Below are positions 52,597 through 61,839 of a stretch of 64,000 nucleotides of DNA, one piece after another. Below the pieces are notes generated by a model that was not told where the DNA came from, searched no databases, and saw nothing but the letters and a program-made list of their open reading frames with translations. The position numbers and the translations under genes were made by a program. Source of the DNA: Desulfosporosinus sp. (GTDB taxonomy: Bacteria > Bacillota > Desulfitobacteriia > Desulfitobacteriales > Desulfitobacteriaceae); the NCBI GenBank assembly GCA_020692355.1, contig JAIMKP010000009.1:1-64000 (forward strand), given 5' to 3'. The first letter of the stretch is position 1. The number at the start of each line of letters is the position of its first letter.

Positions 52597-53937
52597 ATGC
52601 CGAACCACAGATTGTGGAGGGGGAACGGCTATGCACCTTATTGGGATGAGGAGTTAGAGACGATGCCCCGGGAAAAGATTAAGGAGCTTCAACTCAAACT
52701 TTTACAAGAAACCGTGGAGCTTGCTTATCACAACTCGGATTATTATCGCACAACCTTCGCGGCAGCCGGTGTTTCCCCGGAGAACTTGCACAGCCTCGAT
52801 GACTTAAAGAAGTTTCCTTTTATTGACAAGAAGATTTTAAGAAAAAGGCAAGAAGTGGTTCCGCCCTATGGGGATCTGGTCTGTGTCCCCCATGATGATC
52901 TGGTCTACTTATCTGCTTCCAGCGGCTCAACGGGTGTGCCAACCGCCTCGCCATTTACCTGGCAAGACTTTGAAGACTGGCAGGATTATGAAGCCCGTTT
53001 GTTTTGGTCATCGGGCTTAAGACCAACGGATATCTATTGCCATTCGCTTCAGTTCACTTTGTTTGTCGGTGGACCGGATGTTGTGGGAGCTATGAAGGTG
53101 GGTGCGCTCAGTATTTGGGCGGGTGCCATCCCGTCGGAAAGGCTTTTGGACATCTTTCAGAAGTGGAAACCGACGGCGATTTGGACGACGCCTTCCTATG
53201 CCTGGTATTTGGGGGAGACCGCTCAAGGCCAGGGAGTCGATCCGATGCGGGATTTGGCAGTGCGGAGAATCTTTGTGGCCGGGGAGCCGGGAGGGTCTAT
53301 TCCCGAGACTAGACAGCGCATTGAGGCCCTATGGGGTGCAGAACTCTACGATTACTATGGACTTTCGGATATTTTCGGTGCCTGTGCAGGGATGTGTGAG
53401 GCCAAGAACGGTCTGCACTGGGCAGAAGACCATATCCTGGTCGAAGTCCTCAATCCGGATACCGGAGAGGAGGTCAAAGAGGGAGAACGCGGGGAACTCG
53501 TGATTACCTCGCTAAGGAAAAAGGCCCGGCCGCTTATTCGCTTCAGGACGGGGGATATCGTTTCCCATACGACAGAGCCCTGTAGCTGTGGGCGCACACA
53601 CTTAAGGCTTCACGGAATTCATGGCAGAGTGGACGATATGCTGATCATTCGAGGTGTCAATGTCTTCCCGAGCGATATCGAGAAGGTTGTGCGTCAGAAT
53701 GAAGATCTGACAGGGGAATACCGCTTGGTGGTCAACGAGGAGAAGCATCTCGCGGTACTGACGGTGGAAGTCGAGCAAGCCGAGGGATATAATGCGAGTG
53801 CGGACAGGCTAGAACACGAAGTTGTTTCAGATATTTTTAAGATCCTGGGAATAAAGCCGCGTGTGAAGATCTTGCCGCCTAATACCTTGGAGCGGGCTAC
53901 ACACAAGGCAAAACGGGTATTTGATGAAAGAAAATAG
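52597..53937 (+). CDS. acyl-CoA ligase of the phenylacetate-CoA ligase (PaaK) family
   Basis: The 446-residue adenylate-forming enzyme should activate a carboxylic acid to its CoA thioester with ATP. It carries the P-loop YLSASSGSTGVPTA, the adenine-site segment LYDYYGLSDIFG, the hinge region RFRTGDIVSHTTEPCSCGRTHLRLHGIHGRVDDMLIIRGVNVFPSDIE and the C-terminal lysine region THKAKRVFD. PaaK-family members take aryl acids but also others. It is the first enzyme of the sigma-54 operon. GAGGAGG precedes ATG 52597. Confidence 0.88.
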   Translation: MPNHRLWRGNGYAPYWDEELETMPREKIKELQLKLLQETVELAYHNSDYYRTTFAAAGVSPENLHSLDDLKKFPFIDKKILRKRQEVVPPYGDLVCVPHDDLVYLSASSGSTGVPTASPFTWQDFEDWQDYEARLFWSSGLRPTDIYCHSLQFTLFVGGPDVVGAMKVGALSIWAGAIPSERLLDIFQKWKPTAIWTTPSYAWYLGETAQGQGVDPMRDLAVRRIFVAGEPGGSIPETRQRIEALWGAELYDYYGLSDIFGACAGMCEAKNGLHWAEDHILVEVLNPDTGEEVKEGERGELVITSLRKKARPLIRFRTGDIVSHTTEPCSCGRTHLRLHGIHGRVDDMLIIRGVNVFPSDIEKVVRQNEDLTGEYRLVVNEEKHLAVLTVEVEQAEGYNASADRLEHEVVSDIFKILGIKPRVKILPPNTLERATHKAKRVFDERK

Positions 53938-54020
53938 GCAAATTGTCAGCAATGTTCGAGGCGGAATTGTCAGAAGATTACAAGAAGATTAGCCGACGAT
54001 CACGGATTGTTGTCAGGGGC

Positions 54021-54042
54021 CCCGACTTCGCTAGAAGTCGGG
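54021..54042. repeat. perfect hairpin between the ligase and dehydratase-like genes
   Basis: CCCGACTTC-GCTA-GAAGTCGGG. It resembles the CCACTTNTAGAAGTGG-type hairpins at 17778 and 32430. There is no T-run; it could attenuate or process the operon mRNA. Confidence 0.6.
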
Positions 54043-54085
54043 ACTTCCTGACCAATACATATGAACGATACTCGGAGGTGAAAAT

Positions 54086-55546
54086 ATGACTTTGCGAACT
54101 CGCGAAGACTATCTGACGGCGCTCAAGGGGATGCGTCCAAATATTTACAAGTTCGGGGAACGGATCGAGGATGTGACGACCCATCCCGCGACCCGGCGGG
54201 TGGTAGAGAGTCATGCCCGTGCTTTTGATGCGGTGGATGATCCGAAGCTGGCGGACATTTTTACGACGCAGTCGAGTTTTGACGGCGAACCGATCCATCG
54301 CTTTAATTCCCTGATGACTTCGCTGGAAGATACCCTGTACAACATGAAACTGAAACGTGCCAGTTACCGGATGACGGGAACCTGCTCTGGAGGCACTTGC
54401 GTGGGCTGGAATGCAGCCAATGTGCTCTGGGCCGTAACCCATGACATGGACGAAGAGATGGGGACAGCCTACCAAGCCCGTTTGAAAAACTGGCTTCTTC
54501 AAGCCCAAAAGAAAGGGCTCGTGGTGGCCGGGGCCTTAACCGACGCGAAAGGGGATCGGAGCTTAAAGCCTTCCCAACAGCCGGATCCGGACAGCAATGT
54601 GCATGTGGTAGAGGTCAGGGAAGACGGGATCGTGGTGCGCGGAGCCAAGGTGATGATTGCGGGGGTTGCAGCCTCGGATGAGATCATGGTTATTCCGGGT
54701 TCAGGGTATGGGGAAGATGACAAAGACTGTGCCGTCGCATTTGTGATCCCTAGGGATATCGAAGGGCTTACGATTGTTGAAGCCCGAAGAGCAAGCGATT
54801 CGCGAGAATTCGAAGAGGGGTTTGATATCCCGGAAACCGGAATTACTCAAGCTTATCTCATGTTTGAGAATGTCTTTGTACCCAATGAGCGAGTCTTCAT
54901 GTGCAAAGAGTATAAGTACACCGGCAAAATCATTCAGTATTTTACAGCGAATTATCGGGCCTGCATCGGGGCCTGTGTGGCTGGGCAAGGTGATGTGATG
55001 ATCGGGGCCGCGATGCTCATGGCGCGTACGAATGGACTCTCTGCCAAGACGTTTATGCCGAAATTAGTGGACATGGCCCTTAACAATGAAACCACTTATA
55101 CGGCCGGAGCGGGAGCGCTCGCCCTGGGAAAACAGCACGAGGCCGGGGTGTGGATGGCCGACTCAGTGGCTGCCCACACAAATAAGGTGTTGGTAGCGAC
55201 CTTGCCTTATGAGACGAAACGGCTCTGCCAGGATATTGCCGGAGGGATCGGGGAGACAGGATGTCTGCCATCTTATCAAGACTTTATGGATCCGAACATT
55301 GGGCCCTTGGTTCAGAAATATGTCAAAGGCGGGCAAAAAGTCACGGCCGAAAGCCGGGTGCGGGCTGCGCGGCTCGTGGAATGGCTGACCCTCGGGGCGG
55401 GTGTGCCAGGCACGATGCATGGGGGTGGCTCACCCGATGGGGCGAAGTTGGTTGTGCGGGCGGGGACGCCGTTTGAAGACTATGTCACATATGCGGCGAG
55501 GATTGCCGGGATCGAGGAGGAGATTCAGGATCCTGGCAGGAAGTAA
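54086..55546 (+). CDS. 4-hydroxybutyryl-CoA dehydratase/HpaB-superfamily flavoprotein
   Basis: The 486-residue protein belongs to the flavin-dependent superfamily of 4-hydroxybutyryl-CoA dehydratase (AbfD) and 4-hydroxyphenylacetate 3-monooxygenase (HpaB), which share an acyl-CoA-dehydrogenase fold. AbfD binds a [4Fe-4S] cluster through Cys99, Cys103, His292 and Cys299. Here the region MTGTC-SGGT-CVGWNAAN has Cys100 and Cys105, one residue wider than in AbfD. Around the other ligands, Tyr290 appears to replace the histidine, with Cys293 and Cys297 nearby. An AbfD-like radical dehydration or isomerisation of a CoA ester is likely; the exact substrate is open. GGAGGTG precedes the ATG. Confidence 0.8.
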   Translation: MTLRTREDYLTALKGMRPNIYKFGERIEDVTTHPATRRVVESHARAFDAVDDPKLADIFTTQSSFDGEPIHRFNSLMTSLEDTLYNMKLKRASYRMTGTCSGGTCVGWNAANVLWAVTHDMDEEMGTAYQARLKNWLLQAQKKGLVVAGALTDAKGDRSLKPSQQPDPDSNVHVVEVREDGIVVRGAKVMIAGVAASDEIMVIPGSGYGEDDKDCAVAFVIPRDIEGLTIVEARRASDSREFEEGFDIPETGITQAYLMFENVFVPNERVFMCKEYKYTGKIIQYFTANYRACIGACVAGQGDVMIGAAMLMARTNGLSAKTFMPKLVDMALNNETTYTAGAGALALGKQHEAGVWMADSVAAHTNKVLVATLPYETKRLCQDIAGGIGETGCLPSYQDFMDPNIGPLVQKYVKGGQKVTAESRVRAARLVEWLTLGAGVPGTMHGGGSPDGAKLVVRAGTPFEDYVTYAARIAGIEEEIQDPGRK

Positions 55547-55623
55547 TTCCAGAAGAAAAGTTAGGTTATTATGGAGATAGACTCGCCCTAGTCATTCAGG
55601 CTTAGGAATGGAGGAGAAATAAC

Positions 55624-56769
55624 ATGCCGGAATTGAAGTTTTCGGAAGCCCAGGAGATGCTGCGTAAAGTCGTGAGAGAATTTGTGGAGAAAGAAGTCGT
55701 TCCGATCGCCCACCGGATCGATGTGGAGAATGAGTGCCCCGTCGATGTCTTCAAGAAGATGGGGACGCTCGGGTTCGCGGGTGTGTTTGTGCCGCAGGAA
55801 TATGGCGGCGCAGGTATGGGTTTGACAGAACGGGCGATTATTTTGGAAGAAATCAGCCGCCATGCTGCCGGGTTTGCCATGATCTTGATGACGCATCATT
55901 TGGGCGTGGAAGCGATTCTATCCTATGGCACGGAGGAACAGAAACGGAAATACCTGCCCGATTTGGCCTCAGGCCGGAAAATCGGGGGTCTGGCTGTGAC
56001 GGAACCCTCGGGAGGATCCGATGTCGGCGGGCAGCAAACGAGTGCGGAATTTAAAGATGGGCGCTGGGTGCTTAATGGGCGCAAGTGCTTTATTACCAAT
56101 AGTTCGAATGCGGATGTCACCGTGGTTACGGCGCGAACCGGCGAAGATGCGAAAGGGCGTCCGGCCTTTGGAGCCTTTATCCTTGAGGCCGGGACACCAG
56201 GGTTTGCTCCGGGACGGGAGGAAAACAAATTTGGCCTCAGAGGTTCGGGCACCGGGGATCTGCTCCTGAATGACTGCGAAGTTGGGGAAGAAGCACTTTT
56301 GGGTGCCCAGGGCAATGGGGCGAAGCTCGCTTTGGCAACGATTGCCAAAGTGGGTCGAACCGGCATGTCTGCGATTTCGGTGGGGATTCTGCGGGGTTGC
56401 TTGGAAGAAGGGGTTAAGTTTGCCAAAGAACGCATTCTCTATGGCAAACCGATTGCCAAGTTGCAGGCGATTCAGCTGGAAATTGCCCAGAATCGGGTGG
56501 ACTACGAAGCAGCCCGGTTACTCACCTATCAAGCGATCGGGTTGAAGGAATCCGGGGCCAACTGTGATGCGGAAATTGCAGCAGCTAAGTACTTCTCAAC
56601 CGAGGCCGCTGTACGCTCCGCGAAGCGGACGATAGATCTGATGGGCGGCTACGGGGTTATGAACGATTACCCGGTCGGGCGTTACCTGCGGGATGCGATG
56701 GCGACGATTCCTTCAGGAGGGACATCGCATGTGATGCAGCTCGTGATCGCGGGGCAGACGCTCGCCTAA
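55624..56769 (+). CDS. acyl-CoA dehydrogenase
   Basis: This 381-residue FAD enzyme has the three-domain acyl-CoA dehydrogenase layout: N-terminal helical domain, beta domain with GLAVTEPSGGSDVGG and KCFITNSSNADV, and C-terminal helices with QAIQLEIAQNRVDYEAARLL, then DLMGGYGVMNDYPVGRYLRDA. It should introduce or (run in reverse) reduce an alpha-beta double bond in a CoA ester, passing electrons to or from the EtfBA encoded next. It starts 77 bases after the dehydratase-like gene behind GGAGGAG. Confidence 0.93.
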   Translation: MPELKFSEAQEMLRKVVREFVEKEVVPIAHRIDVENECPVDVFKKMGTLGFAGVFVPQEYGGAGMGLTERAIILEEISRHAAGFAMILMTHHLGVEAILSYGTEEQKRKYLPDLASGRKIGGLAVTEPSGGSDVGGQQTSAEFKDGRWVLNGRKCFITNSSNADVTVVTARTGEDAKGRPAFGAFILEAGTPGFAPGREENKFGLRGSGTGDLLLNDCEVGEEALLGAQGNGAKLALATIAKVGRTGMSAISVGILRGCLEEGVKFAKERILYGKPIAKLQAIQLEIAQNRVDYEAARLLTYQAIGLKESGANCDAEIAAAKYFSTEAAVRSAKRTIDLMGGYGVMNDYPVGRYLRDAMATIPSGGTSHVMQLVIAGQTLA

Positions 56770-56782
56770 AAGGAGATTTGCG

Positions 56783-57580
56783 ATGGAGATTGCGGTTCTT
56801 TTGAAGCCGGTGCCGGATCCGGCGCAGTATGATAAGATTCAGATTGACCCAGCAACAGGCATTCTCGTCCGGGAAGGGCTGAAGACCGTAATCAACCCGG
56901 AGGATAAGCATGCCTTGGAAGCGGCGTTGCAGCTTAAGGAGCAATACGGTGGTCGGGTGGCCTTAATCGGTATGGCTCCGGCTAGCGCTGTTGAGACCTT
57001 CAGAGAAGGCTTGGCGATGGGGGCGGAGGAAGCGTTTCTTTGCAGTGACAGGGCCTTTGCGGGGGCAGATAGTCTGGCGACCTCGCGGGTCTTGGCGGCG
57101 GCAGTTAAGAAGGCGGGGCCATTTGATTTAGTGCTCAGCGGCAGCACGAGTGCGGATGGGGGAACAGCGCATGTTCCTTCTCAGGTTGGGGAGCTGTTGG
57201 GCTTTGCTCATTTAACCCATGTGATTCAGTTCGAAATAGGTTCGGACGGGTTGGCGAGTGTGAGAACGAAGATGGAAAACGGCTACCGGGAGAGCCGCGG
57301 GAGGCTGCCTCTGGTTTTGGGGATTCGGCGGGAGCTGAATACCCCGCGTTATATTTCCCTGATGGGCATTATGGCGGCCCAAGGTAAGCCAGTCCACGTT
57401 TGGAGCCTGGATGATTTGGGCCTGGATAAGGGAAAAGTGGGTTTAGCCGGTTCACCGACGCAGCCAGGGAAGCTTTACCAGCCGGACATGAAACGGAAAG
57501 GTGAAGTTCTTCAAGGGGAGGCATGGGAAGTGGCTCAGCGCCTCGTGGGGATATTCCGTTCGACAGGTATCCTGGGTTGA
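56783..57580 (+). CDS. etfB: electron transfer flavoprotein, beta subunit
   Basis: EtfB binds AMP or a second FAD and, with EtfA, carries electrons to or from acyl-CoA dehydrogenases. The 265-residue protein starts VLLKPVPDPAQYD and has INPEDKHALEAALQLKEQYGG and the ADGGTAHVPSQVGELLG segment of the family. It lies 13 bases after the acyl-CoA dehydrogenase gene (AAAGGAG). Whether this Etf bifurcates electrons cannot be told by eye. Confidence 0.93.
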   Translation: MEIAVLLKPVPDPAQYDKIQIDPATGILVREGLKTVINPEDKHALEAALQLKEQYGGRVALIGMAPASAVETFREGLAMGAEEAFLCSDRAFAGADSLATSRVLAAAVKKAGPFDLVLSGSTSADGGTAHVPSQVGELLGFAHLTHVIQFEIGSDGLASVRTKMENGYRESRGRLPLVLGIRRELNTPRYISLMGIMAAQGKPVHVWSLDDLGLDKGKVGLAGSPTQPGKLYQPDMKRKGEVLQGEAWEVAQRLVGIFRSTGILG

Positions 57581-57595
57581 TGGGGGTGAGTTGGA

Positions 57596-58624
57596 GTGGC
57601 AGAAAAAAGATTGGCGATCTGGGTTGTGGTCGAACAGAATCAGGGAAAACTCGCTTCTGTAAGTATTGAGGTTTTAGGACAGGCGGCTCGTTTGGTCGAA
57701 ACCGCGTCCGCGCTTTCGGGCGGGGTGGCGGTCGTTCTCCTGGGGGATCAAGTGGGGGATTTGGCCGAGGAACTGAGCGCCTATGGAGTCGATCAAGTGT
57801 ACTGGGTGGATGATCCCCGTTTGAAGCATTATCAAAATGACAGTTACAGTGGGGTGCTGCAGCGACTGGTGGAGCGGGAAAAGCCAGACATTCTTCTCTT
57901 TGGCGCGACCGGTGCAGGCGAGGAGCTGGCCCCGACGTTGGCGGCCCGACTAAGTACCGGCCTCGCAGCCCATTGCACCGGCCTGGATGTGAATGCTGAC
58001 GGCCAATTGGTGATGAAGGTACCGGCGTTTGGAGGAAGAGTGTTAGGAGAAATCTTTTGTCCTAATACTCGCCCCCAAATGGCGAGTATCAAGCCGGGAA
58101 CATTTACCGTGCCGCAGCGCCGGGCTGGGCGCGGGGAAATCGTTCGGGAGGATGCTTCAAGCCTGCTTTTGGATACAGACATTCGGTTAACAACAGTTGA
58201 TGTGCTTCAGTCCGAACCGTTAGGGCTGCCGTTGGAAAAGGCGGATGTCGTCATCGCGGGCGGATATGGTATGGGTAGCAAAAAGAATTGGGGCTTGCTG
58301 GAGCAGTTGGCCGCCGAACTCCAGGGAGCTGTGGGCTGTACGCGCCCAGCACTTGACGAAGGTTGGACCGCCGGCGAACATACTATGATCGGCACGAGCG
58401 GCAAGACCGTGCGCCCGAAAGTCTATCTTGGCTGCGGGATTTCTGGTGCAGCTCACCATGCTGCAGGGATCAAGGATTCCGGCGTCATCATAAATGTCAA
58501 CCGGGATGCCTTGGCCCCAGCCCATGCTTATTCAGATTATTGCGTAACAGCCGATGCCAAGAAAGTTGTTGAGGCTTTGTTGGAGGAGATTCGGAGAACG
58601 AAAAACGAAAAACGAGGACGATAG
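57596..58624 (+). CDS. etfA: electron transfer flavoprotein, alpha subunit
   Basis: EtfA carries the FAD. The 342-residue protein has the family N-domain (RLAIWVVVEQNQGKLASVSIEVLGQA) and the C-terminal FAD-binding signature (SGKTVRPKVYLGCGISGAAHHAAGI, then INVNRDALAPAHAYSDY). No N-terminal ferredoxin domain is fused. GTG 57596 follows GGGGGTGAG. It ends the sigma-54 operon. Beyond it lie CGTAACCC-type repeats and then the B12 riboswitch. Confidence 0.93.
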   Translation: MAEKRLAIWVVVEQNQGKLASVSIEVLGQAARLVETASALSGGVAVVLLGDQVGDLAEELSAYGVDQVYWVDDPRLKHYQNDSYSGVLQRLVEREKPDILLFGATGAGEELAPTLAARLSTGLAAHCTGLDVNADGQLVMKVPAFGGRVLGEIFCPNTRPQMASIKPGTFTVPQRRAGRGEIVREDASSLLLDTDIRLTTVDVLQSEPLGLPLEKADVVIAGGYGMGSKKNWGLLEQLAAELQGAVGCTRPALDEGWTAGEHTMIGTSGKTVRPKVYLGCGISGAAHHAAGIKDSGVIINVNRDALAPAHAYSDYCVTADAKKVVEALLEEIRRTKNEKRGR

Positions 58625-58763
58625 TGAGTAGCATATGTCGTTACCGTAACCCCGTGGTAACCCTGCCGTAACCCTGCGATTGTCGTTACCCTGGGATTGA
58701 CAAGCCTTAGGCTTGTGTGTTAACCTCAGGATGAAAAACTTCATATTTGCGGAACGAGTATAC

Positions 58764-58915
58764 TTTCTCAAGGGAAAGTATTGAAAAGGGAAGTCAGCTA
58801 ATCTGACGCGGTCCCGCCACTGTGGTAGTGAGCGGTCTTACAGAGTGTCACTGGGTAACCGGGAAGACGTAAGGCGGCGATGAACTTAAGCCAGGAGACC
58901 TGCTCGCTTCGAATC
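58764..58915 (+). promoter_or_regulatory. cobalamin (AdoCbl) riboswitch
   Basis: The aptamer hallmarks are in order: AAGGGAAGTC, GCGGTCCCGCCACTGTGG, a GTCACTGGG segment, the GGGAAG-then-GGCGATGA region and the B12 box AAGCCAGGAGACCTGC. It lies ahead of the cobalt transporter genes and should repress them when B12 is plentiful. The preceding 58630-58700 has several GTAACCC repeats of no known function. Confidence 0.93.
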
Positions 58916-58997
58916 CAAACAGGAACCTACGGAGGATAGGGGAGGTGTCACTTATGTCGGATAGCCAATGTATGTCATCTGGCTAGCGGAGACAGCC

Positions 58998-59037
58998 ATA
59001 ACCCTTTACAGGTATTTTCTGTGGAGGGTTTATTTTT
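58998..59037 (+). terminator. intrinsic terminator controlled by the cobalamin riboswitch
   Basis: ATAACCCTTTACAG pairs with CTGTGGAGGGTTTAT, followed by TTTTT. Its place between aptamer and cbiM indicates transcriptional attenuation when cobalamin is bound. Confidence 0.8.
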
Positions 59038-59116
59038 GTCCCATCAGAGCTTGATACAAGCCAAAAGAAGATTCTCGAAAGGAACGAAAAAATGAGATGA
59101 ACGGGGAGGTTATGGG

Positions 59117-59911
59117 ATGAAGAGAAGTACGGTCAAGCCGATCTTATTGTCTATCGGCTATCTTGCGATGGTTTACCTTATATGGCCCGATAACGCTTAT
59201 GCCATGCATATCATGGAGGGTTTTTTGCCGTTTAATTGGGCAGCGTTCTGGATGGCCGTGATGCTTCCTTTTGTCATTTGGGGGATGCGTTCGATTCGCA
59301 AGACGGTCTCCGACAGTGCAAGTTTAAAAATGTTATTGGCTATGGCAGGGGCTTTTGCTTTTGTGCTCTCGGCGATGAAAATTCCATCGGTAACGGGAAG
59401 CTGTTCTCATCCGACAGGGGTGGGCTTGGGGGCTATTTTATTTGGTCCGACACCCATGACGGTCTTAGGGATGATCGTGCTCATCTTCCAGGCTTTGCTG
59501 CTGGCCCATGGTGGCTTGACGACCTTAGGAGCGAATACGTTTTCCATGGCGATTGTCGGTCCCTTTGTCTCTTATGGAATTTACAAAGGGTTACAGAAAC
59601 TGAGAGCACCACGCTGGTTGAGTATTTTTCTGGCGGCCACCCTGGGAGACTTAATGACGTACGTCACGACCTCGTTTCAGCTAGCCTTAGCCTTTCCGGA
59701 TCCGAGCGGAGGGGTATGGGGATCCGCACTGAAGTTTATGGGGATCTTTGCGTTCACTCAAGTGCCACTGGCGATTAGTGAAGGCCTTTTGACGGTGATG
59801 GTCTTTAACCTCTTAGTGGCTTACAGCCGCAATGAATTAAAAGTCTTGTCCGTTTTCCGTGCTGACGAATGGCAGAAGATCTCCCCCAGCAAAACGGAGG
59901 TGAAAGCATGA
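59117..59911 (+). CDS. cbiM: cobalt ECF transporter, S component CbiM
   Basis: CbiM binds Co2+ for uptake. In the family the mature N-terminus MHIMEG, after removal of a signal peptide, wraps the metal. Here the sequence [12 protein letters not shown] places cleavage before Met34. Seven or so hydrophobic helices follow, with [18 protein letters not shown], a conserved family stretch. The 264-residue length fits. The start lies behind GGGGAGG. The operon cbiMNQO feeds B12 synthesis, required by the glutamate mutase in this window. Confidence 0.95.
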   Translation: MKRSTVKPILLSIGYLAMVYLIWPDNAYAMHIMEGFLPFNWAAFWMAVMLPFVIWGMRSIRKTVSDSASLKMLLAMAGAFAFVLSAMKIPSVTGSCSHPTGVGLGAILFGPTPMTVLGMIVLIFQALLLAHGGLTTLGANTFSMAIVGPFVSYGIYKGLQKLRAPRWLSIFLAATLGDLMTYVTTSFQLALAFPDPSGGVWGSALKFMGIFAFTQVPLAISEGLLTVMVFNLLVAYSRNELKVLSVFRADEWQKISPSKTEVKA

Positions 59912-60204
59912 AACTGGTTTGGAAGAACGTCATTTTGGGAATTTTGGTTATCGGCTTGGCCTTCGGTCCACTCGTGTTTGCGCATAACGCCAAATTCGCC
60001 GGGGCCGATGATCAGGCGGGAGAAGCGATTAGCACCATTGATGCCAATTACCAGCCGTGGTTTAAGCCGCTCTGGGAGCCGCCCAGCGGTGAAATAGAGT
60101 CTTTCCTGTTTGCTTTACAGGCTGCTTTGGGCAGTGGGATGGTCTTCTATTATTTAGGCTATGTTAAAGGCAAACACACAGCGACAAAAACGAAGAAAGG
60201 TTGA
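59908..60204 (+). CDS. cbiN: cobalt ECF transporter subunit CbiN
   Basis: CbiN is a small auxiliary protein with two transmembrane helices that helps load cobalt into CbiM. The 98-residue product has helices at about 7-24 and 73-90, with an exposed loop containing [40 protein letters not shown]-type family sequence. The start ATG overlaps the cbiM stop (ATGA), giving translational coupling. Confidence 0.93.
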   Translation: MKLVWKNVILGILVIGLAFGPLVFAHNAKFAGADDQAGEAISTIDANYQPWFKPLWEPPSGEIESFLFALQAALGSGMVFYYLGYVKGKHTATKTKKG

Positions 60205-60211
60205 GGAGCGT

Positions 60212-60976
60212 GTGTTTGACCTTGATACGTATGCCTATACCAATCGCTGGATCAAGATTCATCCGTTAGAGAAATTTGTCTTTGCCCTGGCGACCATGCT
60301 TGTCTGCCTCATCTCCCCATCAGTGGTGGTGGTTTGGGCAGTGCTGTTACTGATGACCGTAGCGAGTACGAAGGGTGCGGGAACTCCAGTTTGGCATTTT
60401 TTGCGCTTTATGATGATCCCTTTTTCCTTTATTCTGACGGGTGTGTTGACCATTGCCTTTTCTGTCTCTCACGATCCAGGTGGCTTCTTATTTGGGTTTA
60501 CATTTGGGAGCATCACCGTTGGAGCCAGCCAGGCGAATTTAATGAAGGCGGGATTTATCCTGTTTAAATCCCTGGGAGCTGTCTCCTGCCTCTACTTTCT
60601 GTCGTTGACGACGCCGGTCTTGGAAGTGATTTCAGTGCTGAGAAAGCTGAAGCTGCCCTCTCTTTTCTTGGAGTTAATGGGGCTGGTCTACCGCTTTATT
60701 TTTGTCTTGATGGATACGACCGCTCTCATCCGCATGTCCCAGAGCTCACGCTTGGGTTATGCCTCCGCTAAGAATACGTTTCGTTCCTTGAGCCAGCTCA
60801 TCTCTTCCCTGTTTGTGCGCTCCTTTCATCGGGCCGGAGAACTGGCTATAGCGCTCACGGCCAGAAATTACACGGGGGAAATAAGAACCCTGGAAAAGGA
60901 GTATCCGGTCTCGAAAAGAAATTATGCCGTGATCCTGGGAATTGAACTGGGTTTGCTCTTGTTGAACTTCACTTGA
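60212..60976 (+). CDS. cbiQ: cobalt ECF transporter, transmembrane T component CbiQ
   Basis: CbiQ couples the ATPase to CbiM. The 254-residue protein has several hydrophobic helices. The cytoplasmic coupling helices carry the short A-R-G/S-type ATPase contacts near SSRLGYASAKNTF and ALTARNYTGE. GTG 60212, eight bases after the cbiN stop and behind GAGGAG, gives the expected FDLDTYAYTNRW start; a longer frame from 60161 overlaps cbiN. Confidence 0.9.
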   Translation: MFDLDTYAYTNRWIKIHPLEKFVFALATMLVCLISPSVVVVWAVLLLMTVASTKGAGTPVWHFLRFMMIPFSFILTGVLTIAFSVSHDPGGFLFGFTFGSITVGASQANLMKAGFILFKSLGAVSCLYFLSLTTPVLEVISVLRKLKLPSLFLELMGLVYRFIFVLMDTTALIRMSQSSRLGYASAKNTFRSLSQLISSLFVRSFHRAGELAIALTARNYTGEIRTLEKEYPVSKRNYAVILGIELGLLLLNFT

Positions 60977-60990
60977 GGGGGGATTTTCCA

Positions 60991-61839
60991 TTGGCTGAGT
61001 TTATTTTGGAAGCTGAAGCGGTCGAGTACTCCTATCCGGATGGCACCCAGGCCTTAAGAAAAATCGACATGGCTGTGACCAAAGGGCAAAAGGTGGCCAT
61101 CCTCGGATCCAACGGGGCGGGTAAATCCACGCTGTTCCTGCATCTCAACGGGATTCTGCGTCCGGCGGGCGGGAAAATCCGCTACAAGGGACGAGATGTG
61201 TTATATACCGCCGCAGGGCTGCGGGAATTGCGGACAAAGGTGGGGATTGTGTTCCAGGACCCGGACAGCCAGCTTTTCTCAGCCAGTGTCTGGCAGGAGA
61301 TCTCTTTTGGCCCGCTCAATCTCGGACTTGAGAAGCGTGAGGTGAAAGAACGGGTATTGAAGGCCATGGCAGAGACGGAAATTGAGGATTTAGCGGACAA
61401 GCCAACCCACATGTTGAGCTTTGGCCAAAAAAAGAGAGTGGCGATTGCCGACATTCTGGCCATGACGCCGAAAGTGATTATCTTCGATGAGCCGACAGCC
61501 TGGCTGGATCCCCGGCATGCACGGGAGTTTATGCAGCTCTTGGATCGTCTGGCAGCTACTGGACGAACTATTATCATTTCGACCCATGATGTCGATGTAG
61601 CCTATGCTTGGGCGGATAACATCTTGATCATGAACCATGGTCAGGTTGTTGCCTCCGGTGTTCCAACGGAAGTATTTCGACACACTGATCAGATCAAAGC
61701 CGCTGATCTGGCCTTGCCATGGTTGGTGGAAATGCATGGGGAATTGATGCGCAGGGGCTGGCTGAAGCCGGACGCGCCTTTGCCACGGTCGAAAGAAGAT
61801 CTATTCATACAACAGCACATCGTTTCGGGCATTCGCTAA
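60991..61839 (+). CDS. cbiO: cobalt ECF transporter ATPase CbiO
   Basis: CbiO is the ATPase of the cobalt importer. The 282-residue protein has Walker A GSNGAGKST, Q-loop FQDPDSQLFS, signature LSFGQKKRVAIA, Walker B VIIFDEPTAWLDP and switch histidine STHDVD. TTG 60991 follows GAGGGGGG and is preferred over the TTG at 60973 that overlaps cbiQ. The last 13 codons are antisense to the end of a foreign gene fragment, so the C-terminus may have been altered. Confidence 0.92.
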   Translation: MAEFILEAEAVEYSYPDGTQALRKIDMAVTKGQKVAILGSNGAGKSTLFLHLNGILRPAGGKIRYKGRDVLYTAAGLRELRTKVGIVFQDPDSQLFSASVWQEISFGPLNLGLEKREVKERVLKAMAETEIEDLADKPTHMLSFGQKKRVAIADILAMTPKVIIFDEPTAWLDPRHAREFMQLLDRLAATGRTIIISTHDVDVAYAWADNILIMNHGQVVASGVPTEVFRHTDQIKAADLALPWLVEMHGELMRRGWLKPDAPLPRSKEDLFIQQHIVSGIR

